Below are positions 51,241-59,438 of a stretch of DNA of 64,000 nucleotides, one piece after another (position 1 is the first letter of the stretch; every line of letters starts with the position of its first letter). Location of the stretch: NCBI GenBank assembly GCA_963834405.1, contig CAWIBX010000007.1, positions 992,001-1,056,000 of the forward strand, in the 5' to 3' direction. The notes beneath the pieces are model-generated. The model was not told where the DNA came from and searched no databases. It saw only the letters and a program-made list of their open reading frames with translations. Source of the DNA: Bog-473 sp963834405. GTDB taxonomy: Bacteria > Actinomycetota > Acidimicrobiia > Acidimicrobiales > RAAP-2. Position numbers and translations under genes: made by a program.

Positions 51241-52960
51241 TCCCCAACAGGTAGGGGTAGAGGGGCTGGCCGCCCTGGTGCACCTCGAGCGCGACGTCCG
51301 GGTACTCCTCGGACAGCCACGCCTCGATGCGCCGCGTGTCGGCCACCTTGGCTCCCTCCCCCTCTATCAGCGTCACCAGCTCGTGCGACCCGTCGAGCAG
51401 CCGGCTCAGCAGGAGGCGGGCGCACATGACGACCGAATCGGCCACCGCGATCACCCCGTCGCGCGAGACGCCGATGTAGTCGCCCTCGCGCACCTCGCCG
51501 GCGTCGGTCATGGTGTCGCGCACGGCCCGGGTGATCTCGGCCGGGACGACGTGGGCGGCACTCTCGGTCATGGCGGCGACGTTCACCTCGGCGTCGGCGG
51601 CGGGGTCGTAGGCCAACAGCGCCGCGAACCCCTCCACAATGGAGCCGGTCGCCACCACGCGCACCGTCTTGTCGCTCAGCGCGTCGGCCTGTTCGGCGAC
51701 GGCGCGGATGTTCTTGTTGTTCGGCAGGATGACGACTTCGTCCGCGGCCACCGCCTCGACCGCCTTGACCAGGTCGGCGGTGGCGGGGTTCATCGTCTGC
51801 CCCCCGACCACGAGGTGGTGCACGCCCAGGGAGCGGAAGATGCGCCCGACGCCGTCACCGGTCACCACCGCGACGACGTCGGTCGTGGGCGGCGGTCCCG
51901 TCCCCTCGGTGCTCGGCCCGGCGTCCGGTGCGCCCACGCCCTCGCGCACCCAGCGCTCCTCCTCCACCTGCTCCTCGAGGTCGGTGACGCGGATGCGCTG
52001 CGGGCGCCCGGCGTCCAGCGCGGCCTCCACGGCGGCGCCGATGTCGTTCGTGTGGATGTGGCAGTTCCACATGCCCTCCCCGCCCACCACGACGATGGAG
52101 TCGCCGATGCCGGCCCACACCTCCTTGAACGCTGGAATGGACTCGTCCGGCGCGGCGAGGAGGTACATGACCTCGTAGCGCAGGTCGCTCACGGCGTCGT
52201 GCGCCGCGCCTTCGGCGTCAGGCCCCGGGTTCCCGCCGTGGGCGCCGACGCCCCAGGACCCGGCCGCAGCCGAGCCGTTGCCGGTCAGGGCCGACAGGTC
52301 CGGTAGGGGGACCCCCGACGGCTCGGGGAGGGGGCGGCCGTCGAGGACGAGGAGGAACGCATCGAGCAGGAGCAGGAAGCCGGCCCCGCCGGCGTCGACC
52401 ACGCCGGCCTGCTTCAGGACGGGGAGCATGTCGGGCGTGCGGGCCAGCGCGTCGGCCGCCTCGCCCCGGGCGCCCTCGATGACCCCCACCAGCCCCGCAC
52501 CCCCGGCCCCGCCCGCCGCACCCTCGGCGGCGGCCGAGGCGACGGTGAGGATGGTGCCCTCGACCGGGCGCACCACGGCGCGCCGGGCGAGCTCGGCGGC
52601 GTGGGTCATGGCACTGACGAGCAGCTCGGGGCCGATGCCCGGCTCGGGTGCGCCCCCCATGCGCTCGCTCATGCCGCGCAGGATCTGGGACAGGATCACG
52701 CCGGAGTTGCCCCGGGCCCCCATGAGCGAGCCGTGCCCGATGGCCTTACACACCGCGGGCAGGCCCGAGCCCTCGACCACCTCCCGGAGCTCGGTCACGA
52801 CCGCCTCCAGGGTGAGCGCCATGTTCGTCCCGGTGTCGCCGTCGGGCACCGGGTAGACGTTCAGGCGGTTGATGTCGGCCTGGTGCAACCGGAGGGCGTC
52901 GCGGTAGCCGCCCATCACGGCGCGGAGGTCCTCCGCGCCGAGGGTCGCCAGGGGGGCCAT
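51233..52960 (-). CDS. DhaL-domain kinase (FakA/YloV-like)
   Basis: 575-aa protein with an N-terminal DhaL (dihydroxyacetone-kinase-like) ATP-binding domain: NRLNVYPVPDGDTGTN and GARGNSGVILSQILRG (Asp metal sites and Gly loop). The C-terminal DegV-like/FakA-type domain follows (VVLAV-type strands, VILPNNKNIRAVAEQ). In Firmicutes the homologue phosphorylates fatty acids bound to FakB. No FakB gene is in the window. A Gly/Ala-rich stretch at about 150-165 is a lineage insert. The gene lies between rpmB (divergent) and recG, the standard rpmB-yloV-recG order. Confidence 0.9.
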   Translation of the reverse strand: MAPLATLGAEDLRAVMGGYRDALRLHQADINRLNVYPVPDGDTGTNMALTLEAVVTELREVVEGSGLPAVCKAIGHGSLMGARGNSGVILSQILRGMSERMGGAPEPGIGPELLVSAMTHAAELARRAVVRPVEGTILTVASAAAEGAAGGAGGAGLVGVIEGARGEAADALARTPDMLPVLKQAGVVDAGGAGFLLLLDAFLLVLDGRPLPEPSGVPLPDLSALTGNGSAAAGSWGVGAHGGNPGPDAEGAAHDAVSDLRYEVMYLLAAPDESIPAFKEVWAGIGDSIVVVGGEGMWNCHIHTNDIGAAVEAALDAGRPQRIRVTDLEEQVEEERWVREGVGAPDAGPSTEGTGPPPTTDVVAVVTGDGVGRIFRSLGVHHLVVGGQTMNPATADLVKAVEAVAADEVVILPNNKNIRAVAEQADALSDKTVRVVATGSIVEGFAALLAYDPAADAEVNVAAMTESAAHVVPAEITRAVRDTMTDAGEVREGDYIGVSRDGVIAVADSVVMCARLLLSRLLDGSHELVTLIEGEGAKVADTRRIEAWLSEEYPDVALEVHQGGQPLYPYLLGIE

Positions 52961-53065
52961 GGATGGGGATGCTAACCTTTAGGGCTGTTCTCGAAGGCCT
53001 GCCCGGTGCGCGCACCGCGGCCTCGACCGGGCCTCCACCAGGAAGGTTCTCCGAAAGGTTCTCCC

Positions 53066-53293
53066 ATGGCATCCGTGTGCGACATCTGCGGCAAGAAGCC
53101 GTCGTTCGGCATGAACGTCAGCCACTCGCACCGCCGGACCAAGCGTCGGTGGAACCCCAACGTGCAGCGGGTGCGGGTCATGGTCGACGGCGCGCCCAAG
53201 CGCCTCCACGTGTGCACCTCGTGCATCCGCGCCGGCAAGATCGCCAAGCCGCCTCGCCGGAGCCGCGATCACGCGGCGGCCGAGGCTGGCTGA
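53066..53293 (+). CDS. rpmB: 50S ribosomal protein L28
   Basis: 75 aa. MASVCDICGKKPSFGMNVSHSHRRTKR-type start (seen as CDICGKKPSFG and SHSHRRTKRRWNPN), then CTSCIRAGKI; four Cys mark the zinc-binding form. AAGGTTCTCC is upstream. Divergent from the DhaL-kinase gene. Clear. Confidence 0.95.
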   Translation: MASVCDICGKKPSFGMNVSHSHRRTKRRWNPNVQRVRVMVDGAPKRLHVCTSCIRAGKIAKPPRRSRDHAAAEAG

Positions 53294-53302
53294 ACCGTCT
53301 TT

Positions 53303-53340
53303 TGACGCTCTGACGCTCTGACGCTCTGACGCTCTGACGC
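53303..53340. repeat. 8-bp tandem repeat
   Basis: TGACGCTC occurs four times in tandem from 53303 to 53334, with a partial fifth unit, just after the rpmB stop. The stretch 53294-53606 otherwise holds only the short DUF2510-like frame. Confidence 0.8.
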
Positions 53341-53400
53341 GTTGACGTCCGACCCCGGACGGGGTCAGCCCATCGGGACCGAGGTCCAGGCCCCGTCGAC

Positions 53401-53496
53401 CTACTGGCGCCGCTTCGTCCACGAGCGGCCGTCCCGGTAGTCCTCGAGGGCCGAGCCGTGCCCCCCCGAGGGATACCACCCCACCGGGCGCCCCAT
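53401..53496 (-). CDS. DUF2510-like short frame
   Basis: 31 codons from an ATG at 53496: PVGWYPSGGHGSALEDYRDGRSWT matches the actinobacterial DUF2510 pattern (GWYxDP ... LRYWDGxxWT). The same frame is coding-like further upstream (RARPDLYGVLDG) but without a start until it enters thiL. It could be a short real gene, the tail of a broken gene, or chance. A C7 run (G on this strand) at 53459-53466 lies inside. Confidence 0.35.
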   Translation of the reverse strand: MGRPVGWYPSGGHGSALEDYRDGRSWTKRRQ

Positions 53497-53606
53497 GGAG
53501 GACGAGGCCGGTTGCCCGTCCAGGACCCCGTAAAGATCGGGCCTCGCCCGGGGCTCACCGTCCGCCAGGTCACGGCCGATAGGGCCAGAGGGCCGAATGG
53601 GACCGG

Positions 53607-54554
53607 TCAGCCTAACCGGTGTTGCCAACCGAGGCGCCCGAGCTCCTGGTCGCCCAAGAGCCGCAGCTCCTGGTCCGGCAACGCGGTCCCGATCCGCAGC
53701 GGAATTCGCAGGTCCTGGGCCTCGAAGCGCTCCAGGAGTCCCGCCACGCCCGCCTCGGCCACGGCGAGCACCAACTCGTAGTCCTCGCCCCCGCCCAGGG
53801 CCTCGTCCAGGTTCGCCCCCGCCGCCACCGGCACCTCGTCGAGTCGGAACCCGACGCCGGACCCGTCGGCCAGGCGGTGGAGGTCCAGCGCGAGCCCGTC
53901 CGACACGTCGATCATGGCGCGCGCCCCGCACCGCCGGGCCAGGTCGCCCTCGCGCAGGCGCGCCACCGGACGGCGGTAGGCCAGCCCCAACGCTGCGGCC
54001 TGCTCGGCGGCATGACCCTCTGCGCCGGCCCGCAACTCCCGCAAGCCCGCCGCCGACCCCCCGCACGGCCCGGTAACGAGCAGGGCGTCACCCGCCACCG
54101 CTCCCGAGCGCGGGACAGGTCCGGGCCCACCGTCCGGGCCGGCATCCGTCCCTTCGACCGTCCCCAACACCGTGACGGCGACGACCAGCTCCGGCGACGA
54201 CGACAGGTCACCGCCCACGATCGGGCATCCGCTCGCCGCGGACGCCTCGGCCACGCCGGCCATGACGCCGAGCGCGACCTCCCCGTCGCCGGCGCCTCCC
54301 GGCACGCAGAGCGCAATGAGTGCACCCAATGGCGCAGCGCCCATGGCGGCGAGGTCGCTGAGCGCGCCCATGAGCGCCTTCCACCCGACATCACCGGGAC
54401 TGCAGACTGAGAGGTCGACGTGGACGCCCGCCACCACGCTGTCGACCGAAACCACCAGCTGACCTGCACCGGGCACCTGGATGAGCCCGGCGTCGTCTCG
54501 CAATCCGAAGGCCTCAATTCCGTTTTTGACGAGCCCGCGAATAAACTCGACCAT
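53607..54554 (-). CDS. thiL: thiamine-monophosphate kinase
   Basis: Final step of thiamine diphosphate synthesis. 315 aa, PurM-like fold: VVSVDSVVAGVHVDL (metal Asp), ALSDLAAMGA, VGGDLSSSPELVV, ALLVTGPCGGSAAGL and MIDVSDGLALDL. ATG at 54554 is used; an ATG at 54602 would add 16 residues. Divergent from pckG. No TPP-riboswitch pattern seen upstream. Confidence 0.92.
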   Translation of the reverse strand: MVEFIRGLVKNGIEAFGLRDDAGLIQVPGAGQLVVSVDSVVAGVHVDLSVCSPGDVGWKALMGALSDLAAMGAAPLGALIALCVPGGAGDGEVALGVMAGVAEASAASGCPIVGGDLSSSPELVVAVTVLGTVEGTDAGPDGGPGPVPRSGAVAGDALLVTGPCGGSAAGLRELRAGAEGHAAEQAAALGLAYRRPVARLREGDLARRCGARAMIDVSDGLALDLHRLADGSGVGFRLDEVPVAAGANLDEALGGGEDYELVLAVAEAGVAGLLERFEAQDLRIPLRIGTALPDQELRLLGDQELGRLGWQHRLG

Positions 54555-54665
54555 CTCATCTTCAGCAAGAAGTGGCCCGTGCCGGGGTATGGGGGGTCCC
54601 ACGGCACATGCCTAGCATTGGACCCCACCAAATCAGGCCGGACTAAAGGAGCTGATCCCCCCAAC

Positions 54666-56459
54666 ATGGCGCCCACGAAGAACCCGAAACTCTTGGCCTG
54701 GGTGGAGAAAGTTGCGGCGCTGACCACTCCGGACCGCGTCGAGTGGTGCGACGGATCGGCCGACGAGTACGACCGCTTGTGCCAGCAGCTGGTGGCCGCC
54801 GGCACGTTCACCAAGCTCTCCGACGCCAAGCGCGTCAACAGCTATTGGGCCCACTCTGACCCGGGCGACGTGGCCCGCGTCGAGGACCGCACCTTCATCT
54901 GCTCGGAGAAGGAGATCGACGCCGGCCCGACCAACAACTGGCGTGAGCCGGGCGAGATGCGCGAGTTCCTCGACGGCCTCTTCGCCGGCTGCATGAAGGG
55001 CCGCACCATGTACGTCGTGCCCTTCTCCATGGGCCCGTTGGGCTCCGACATCGCGCACATCGGCGTGCAGCTGACCGACTCCGCGTACGTCGCGGTCTCC
55101 ATGCGGATCATGACGCGCATGGGCACCGGGGCCCTGGAGGTGATCGGCGACGACGGCGAGTTCGTTCCCTGTCTGCACTCGGTCGGCGCACAGCTCGAGC
55201 CCGGCCAGCAGGACGTGCCCTGGCCCTGCAACGCGGACAACAAATACATCGTCCACTTCCCGGAGACCCGGCGGATCATCTCCTACGGGTCCGGGTACGG
55301 CGGCAACGCGCTGCTCGGAAAGAAGTGCTTCGCGCTGCGCATCGCGTCCGTCATGGCCCGCGACGACGGGTGGCTGGCCGAGCACATGCTGATCCTGAAG
55401 CTGACCTCGCCCGAGGGAGAGACCCGCTACGTCACCGGCGCCTTCCCGTCGGCCTGCGGCAAGACCAACCTGGCCATGCTCATCCCGACCATCGAGGGGT
55501 GGAAGGTCGAGACGGTGGGCGACGACATCTGCTGGATGAAGTTCGGCGCCGACGGCCGCCTCTACGCCATCAACCCCGAGGCCGGGTTCTTCGGCGTGGC
55601 GCCCGGCACGAACACCACCACCAACCCCAACGCCATCCTCACGCTCGACGGCAACTGCATCTTCACCAACACCGCCCTCACCGACGACGGCGACGTCTGG
55701 TGGGAGGGCATGACCGAGACCCCTCCGGCGCACCTCACCGACTGGAAGGGCAACGACTGGACGCCCGAGTCGGGCACGACGGCGGCCCACCCGAACGCCC
55801 GCTTCACCGCACCGGCGGCCCAGGACCCGGCGATCGCGCCGGAGTGGGAGGACCCCCGGGGCGTCCCGATCAGCGCCATCCTCTTCGGCGGACGTCGCGC
55901 CTCGGTGGTGCCGCTGGTGTTCCAGTCCAACGACTGGGAGCACGGCGTGTTCCTCGGCTCCATCATGGCGTCGGAGACGACGGCCGCCCAGACCGGCGCC
56001 GTCGGCAACCTGCGCCGCGACCCCTTCGCGATGCTGCCGTTCTGCGGCTACAACATGGCCGACTACTGGGGCCACTGGCTGCGCATCGGCGCCACGGCGC
56101 CGCAGCGGGACAGGCTGCCCAAGATCTTCTACGTCAACTGGTTCCGCAAGGACGCCGACGGCAAGTTCCTCTGGCCCGGCTACGGCGAGAACTCCCGCGT
56201 CCTGGAGTGGATCTTCAAGCGGGTGGACGGCGGCGCCGAGGCGGTCGACACGCCGATCGGGTCCGTGCCGGCGGCCGACGCCATCGACATAGAGGGGATC
56301 GACGTGTCCCGCGAGGACATGGAGGAGCTGCTGCGAGTGGACATCGAGGGGTGGCGCAACGAGGTGCCGCTCATCCGTGAGTACTACGCCAAGTTCGGCG
56401 AGCGGCTCCCCGGCGAGCTGTCCGAACAGGTCGACTCCCTCGAGAAGCGCCTGGGCTAG
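54666..56459 (+). CDS. pckG: phosphoenolpyruvate carboxykinase (GTP)
   Basis: Converts oxaloacetate and GTP to PEP (gluconeogenesis). 597 aa. Start motif KLLAWVEKVAALTTPDRVEWCDGS, substrate site VVPFSMGPLGSDIAHIGVQLTDS, GTP P-loop FPSACGKTNLAM (about residues 261-272) with its reactive Cys, GFFGVAPGTN, FGGRRASVVPLV and CGYNMADYWGHW. AAAGGAG lies ~13 bases before the ATG. Complete. Confidence 0.96.
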   Translation: MAPTKNPKLLAWVEKVAALTTPDRVEWCDGSADEYDRLCQQLVAAGTFTKLSDAKRVNSYWAHSDPGDVARVEDRTFICSEKEIDAGPTNNWREPGEMREFLDGLFAGCMKGRTMYVVPFSMGPLGSDIAHIGVQLTDSAYVAVSMRIMTRMGTGALEVIGDDGEFVPCLHSVGAQLEPGQQDVPWPCNADNKYIVHFPETRRIISYGSGYGGNALLGKKCFALRIASVMARDDGWLAEHMLILKLTSPEGETRYVTGAFPSACGKTNLAMLIPTIEGWKVETVGDDICWMKFGADGRLYAINPEAGFFGVAPGTNTTTNPNAILTLDGNCIFTNTALTDDGDVWWEGMTETPPAHLTDWKGNDWTPESGTTAAHPNARFTAPAAQDPAIAPEWEDPRGVPISAILFGGRRASVVPLVFQSNDWEHGVFLGSIMASETTAAQTGAVGNLRRDPFAMLPFCGYNMADYWGHWLRIGATAPQRDRLPKIFYVNWFRKDADGKFLWPGYGENSRVLEWIFKRVDGGAEAVDTPIGSVPAADAIDIEGIDVSREDMEELLRVDIEGWRNEVPLIREYYAKFGERLPGELSEQVDSLEKRLG

Positions 56460-56591
56460 CCATTAGCTCAGAGATCCCTGTAGATGGCTTCCACCATCTG
56501 CGCCTGCTCATCCGTGACCGTGAGCACCCCCGACCACCGCTGGGAACGGCTGACTATCGACGGCCCGGGACCACCGGATGGGCGTTAGCTG

Positions 56592-57419
56592 CTAGCCAAA
56601 CGTCCACCGTCGACGGCCTTCAGCCGTCAGGAGTCGACCAAAGTTCAGTCCCGGGAAGTGGGACGCAGCAGCCGGGATGTCTGAGCCTTCGAGCTCTCTG
56701 GCGAGAGCTTCACGCGACCGCTGCGCGAGCTGTTTGTCGACGTCACCGATCATCTCCCAGTCGTCGCTGAGGAGCTCGGCGGGACAATGCACGACGTCAC
56801 CGAGAAGCATGGCTCGCTCGGTTCCTGAAGAAATGACAATGACGGTGCTGCCGGGCGTATGGCCAGGAGCGCTGCGCACGTCAACGCCGGGCAGGATCGT
56901 CCCGTCCTCGCTCCAAGTCTCAAGTCGGTCCAAAATCGGGGGAAGCAAAAACGACGAGCCTCGACCTCCCATCCACGAGACAGCGAAGCTGTCATCGTGC
57001 GGATTGGCGCCCATGAAGAATTCCCAGTCCGCCTCGTGGCATCGGTACGTGGCTTCGCCGAAGAGGCGGCGTTCTCCGTCGGTGGCCCATCCGATGTGGT
57101 CGAAATGGAGATGGGTCAATACCACGTCTGTAACGTCCGAAGGCTGGACTCCTAAGGCGGCCAGGTTCCTCATGAACATCCCGGTCCGGTCCGGATCTGC
57201 ATTTGGGCCTATCCCAGTGTCCACGAGGGCAAGACTTTCACCACTGCGCACGAGGAAACCACCCATTTCGATGGGCAGCATTCCGTCGTCGTCCAAGAAC
57301 TGGGAGTGCTGGATCCAATCTTGGTCGGTCTTGTTGAAAAGAGCCGTCGCAGGCACTGGAAGACTCCCGTCCGAGACGCCCTCTATCGTCACGGCCCCTA
57401 TCTGCATCGTGCCGACCAT
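56592..57419 (-). CDS. MBL-fold metallo-hydrolase
   Basis: Metallo-beta-lactamase-fold hydrolase, 275 aa. Zinc motif THLHFDHIGW (about residues 101-110), later metal ligands in SAPGHTPGS and LLGDVVHCP, and a final His in AASHFPG. The start resembles quorum-quenching lactonase or phosphotriesterase-like members, but the substrate is unknown. ATG at 57419; an ATG 12 bases later is possible. Divergent from the VOC gene in an accessory block. Confidence 0.86.
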   Translation of the reverse strand: MVGTMQIGAVTIEGVSDGSLPVPATALFNKTDQDWIQHSQFLDDDGMLPIEMGGFLVRSGESLALVDTGIGPNADPDRTGMFMRNLAALGVQPSDVTDVVLTHLHFDHIGWATDGERRLFGEATYRCHEADWEFFMGANPHDDSFAVSWMGGRGSSFLLPPILDRLETWSEDGTILPGVDVRSAPGHTPGSTVIVISSGTERAMLLGDVVHCPAELLSDDWEMIGDVDKQLAQRSREALARELEGSDIPAAASHFPGLNFGRLLTAEGRRRWTFG

Positions 57420-57565
57420 AGTGCCGAAGGTGCCCTTGTACCCCGGGATGGGTTGCCACCGTTCGGGAAAACGGGGACACCCTCACCGAGGGCAACTGCG
57501 CTGTCTCAGAACGCGCCGGACATGGGTATCGACTGACCTGACGGACGAACAGGAGGATGCACCCC

Positions 57566-58015
57566 ATGTCGCCTCTTCGCAGCTTCGATCATGTCGGCAT
57601 CACGGTCGCGGACCTCGACACGGTGACCGGCTTCTTCGCGGGGCTGGGCTTCGAGATCGAGGGCCGGACGATCCTGGAGGGCGAGTTCCTGGATACTGTC
57701 GTTGGGATACCGAACTCCCGTACGGAGATGGTCATGCTGCGGCCTCCGGACGGAGGAACCGGGCTGGAACTGGCGACCTTCATCCGCCCCCGCCACGAAC
57801 CGGGATCGCCCGGCGCCATGGCCAACGAACTGGGGCTGCGCAGCGTGGCGTTCGAAGTAGACGACCTTCAGGGGGTCCTCGACCGGCTCGCAGCAGACGG
57901 CTACCAGCTGGTCGGCGGCGTCGGTCAGTACGAGGGCATCTGGCGCATGGCGTCTGTGCGCGGACCCGAAGGGATCATCGTGTCCTTGGCCCAGCGCATC
58001 ACAGGCCGTTTCTGA
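57566..58015 (+). CDS. VOC/glyoxalase superfamily protein
   Basis: 149-aa vicinal-oxygen-chelate fold protein: FDHVGITVADLDTVTGFFAGLGFEIEGR (first metal His), LELATF (Glu), LRSVAFEVDDL and GPEGIIVSLAQR (last Glu). This is a full set of metal ligands for one subunit, so an active dioxygenase/isomerase-type enzyme is possible. ATG 57566 is chosen because AGGAGG lies 9 bases before it. The end overlaps the convergent SRPBCC gene. Confidence 0.85.
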   Translation: MSPLRSFDHVGITVADLDTVTGFFAGLGFEIEGRTILEGEFLDTVVGIPNSRTEMVMLRPPDGGTGLELATFIRPRHEPGSPGAMANELGLRSVAFEVDDLQGVLDRLAADGYQLVGGVGQYEGIWRMASVRGPEGIIVSLAQRITGRF

Positions 58016-58475
58016 CCGTTCGCTCCAAGATTCCGAGCGTGGCGCGCAGGGCCGACTCGGGCACGATCGGGAAGCGGTCCTGAATGTCGTCGCTCACCTT
58101 CGACCAGTCGTAGTAGGACGTCACATTAGTGACCCCATCGTCCCCGCTCTCCAGGCGGTAGCCATAGAAGTGCGCAACCGGAATATCGGGCCCGAGATCC
58201 CACGCGATCTCCTTGTCGCGCTCGAAGACGATGATGTGCACCGTCACGTCGTACTTACCAAGCGGGTAGTCGTTGAGCGACTCGCGGTCCATATGGATGA
58301 CGAACGTGTCGCCTACCTTTTCCGCCGGATCGCCGGTGAAGTCCTGCAGCATCCCGGAAGCGTCGATGGCCACGTGGCCCGCCGGGGTACGCAAGACGTC
58401 GAAGATCGCGGCGGGGGACGCCGGGATAGGGCGGGTCACTTCGATGCGGTTCGACAGGAACACGGTATCGGGCAT
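57999..58475 (-). CDS. SRPBCC (START/Bet v1-like) family protein
   Basis: 158-aa helix-grip protein: VTRPIPASPAAIFDVLRTPAGH at the N-terminus, FTGDPAEKVGDTF, AWDLGPDIPVAHFYGYRLE, and a final long helix (ESALRATLGILERTV). Members bind hydrophobic ligands or act as polyketide cyclases; no specific role visible. ATG at 58475. The end overlaps the VOC gene by 17 bases. Confidence 0.8.
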   Translation of the reverse strand: MPDTVFLSNRIEVTRPIPASPAAIFDVLRTPAGHVAIDASGMLQDFTGDPAEKVGDTFVIHMDRESLNDYPLGKYDVTVHIIVFERDKEIAWDLGPDIPVAHFYGYRLESGDDGVTNVTSYYDWSKVSDDIQDRFPIVPESALRATLGILERTVRNGL

Positions 58476-58591
58476 GTGGGACTCCTCATTTGATTTGAAC
58501 GGGCTCGGCGGCCGCCGTGGGGTGCCAGCATCGCGCGCCGACGTCGCGGGCCGCCGCCGTTCGCAGCTCCAGCCGTTTGGGAACCCGCGGC

Positions 58592-58821
58592 GTCGTGCTG
58601 CAGTATCGGTGGTGACCAGCCACCAGCAGCCCGACCCCGGGTGGGCGCCTCGGCCGGAAATGGAACCCGCTGCACTCGCTTAGTCAGGGCGAGGCAGACG
58701 TCCAGTCCCAGGGCGCCGCGTAAGAACGGTCGTCGCTGGGCTTTGGTCGACGGGTATCATGAGATCAGTCAGGGCGAGGTAGAAGAACGCGCAGAAGGGG
58801 CCTTCGGGCCCCTTCTGCGCG
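58592..58821. repeat. structured dispersed repeat, copy 3
   Basis: Most complete uninterrupted copy: outer inverted repeat GTCGTGCTGC ... GCAGCCCGAC, the GTGGTGACCAGCCAC hairpin, the tRNA-like unit (58644-58717, minus), the direct-repeat pair AGTCAGGGCGAGG(C/T)AG starting at 58682 and 58767, and the end hairpin GAAGGGGCC-TTCG-GGCCCCTTC (58794-58815). It fills most of the 524-bp gap between the SRPBCC gene and 59000; 58822-58999 shows no gene. Confidence 0.82.
58644..58717 (-). pseudogene. tRNA-like unit (tRNA-Val(GAC)-like), copy 3
   Basis: Again exactly 74 nt: ends GGCGCCCTGG with CCGAGGCGCC, reduced D-arm GAC-TGGAC-GTC, long arm TGC-CTCGC/GCGAG-T-GCA closing the loop CCTGACTAA, and a decayed T-arm (GGGTTCCATTTCC). 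The arm bases differ from copy 1 but still pair. Confidence 0.45.
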
Positions 58822-58999
58822 TTCGAGATCCGAGTGCCAGTGAGATTCGGGGTGTCCCCGGGACTCTGGATACCCTCTCGCCCCGCCCTCGCCTTCGTGT
58901 GAACGGATTGCACGTTCGAGAAATGGCTGAGACGTTCGGGGTCTCGTCAATCTGGTTCTCTCGCTACATTGAGGTCTTGACCACGACGAGAGGATTCCG

Positions 59000-59311
59000 A
59001 TGTCGTCAATCTCGGAGCCGGAGCATCTCAGCAGCCATCATCGAGACACCCTGCAACAGATCTTTCAGCAAAAGACGAACTACAACGTCGAATGGCACGA
59101 TGTCGTGTCATTGCTCAACGCTGTCGGATCCATCGAACAACAGCACGACGACATGTTTCTGTTCCGTCTCGGCCAAGAGACCGAGGTTCTCCGGCGTCCG
59201 AGTGGCAAGGACATTGACGGGCAACAACTCGTCGACTTGCGCCGAATACTGACGAGCGCCGGCTACGACACCATGGCTGCGGAGCTTGAAGACAAGGGCA
59301 ACGAACCCTGA
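59000..59311 (+). CDS. hypothetical protein, actinobacterial HRDTL-type
   Basis: 103 aa. The pattern HHRDTLQQIFQQ, YNVEWHDVVSLLNAVGSIEQ, HDDMFLFRLGQETEVL, IDGQQLVDLRRILTSAGY matches a small family I have seen in many actinobacteria, without known function. AGAGGA is upstream of the ATG. It sits just after repeat copy 3 and 127 bases before another hypothetical gene on the same strand; the two may form a unit. Confidence 0.7.
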   Translation: MSSISEPEHLSSHHRDTLQQIFQQKTNYNVEWHDVVSLLNAVGSIEQQHDDMFLFRLGQETEVLRRPSGKDIDGQQLVDLRRILTSAGYDTMAAELEDKGNEP

Positions 59312-59438
59312 AAGGGCCGACAACGAGCTCTCTCGAAAGTGTTGGGTGACGTGCTCCAATGCCACGCGTCTGTCCACCGGACGCTACCGTGCGTGCAGCG
59401 GACCGAAAGGGCGATTGCTCGAGATCGGAGACTTGAGG

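Noticed and set aside
54555..54665. A TPP riboswitch before thiL or pckG
   Set aside because: The conserved TPP core sequences are not visible on either strand in the short divergent gap.
58641..59252. A 203-codon plus-strand frame across repeat copy 3
   Set aside because: It is made of repeat DNA and antisense-like sequence; the better supported genes at 59000 and 59439 use other frames.
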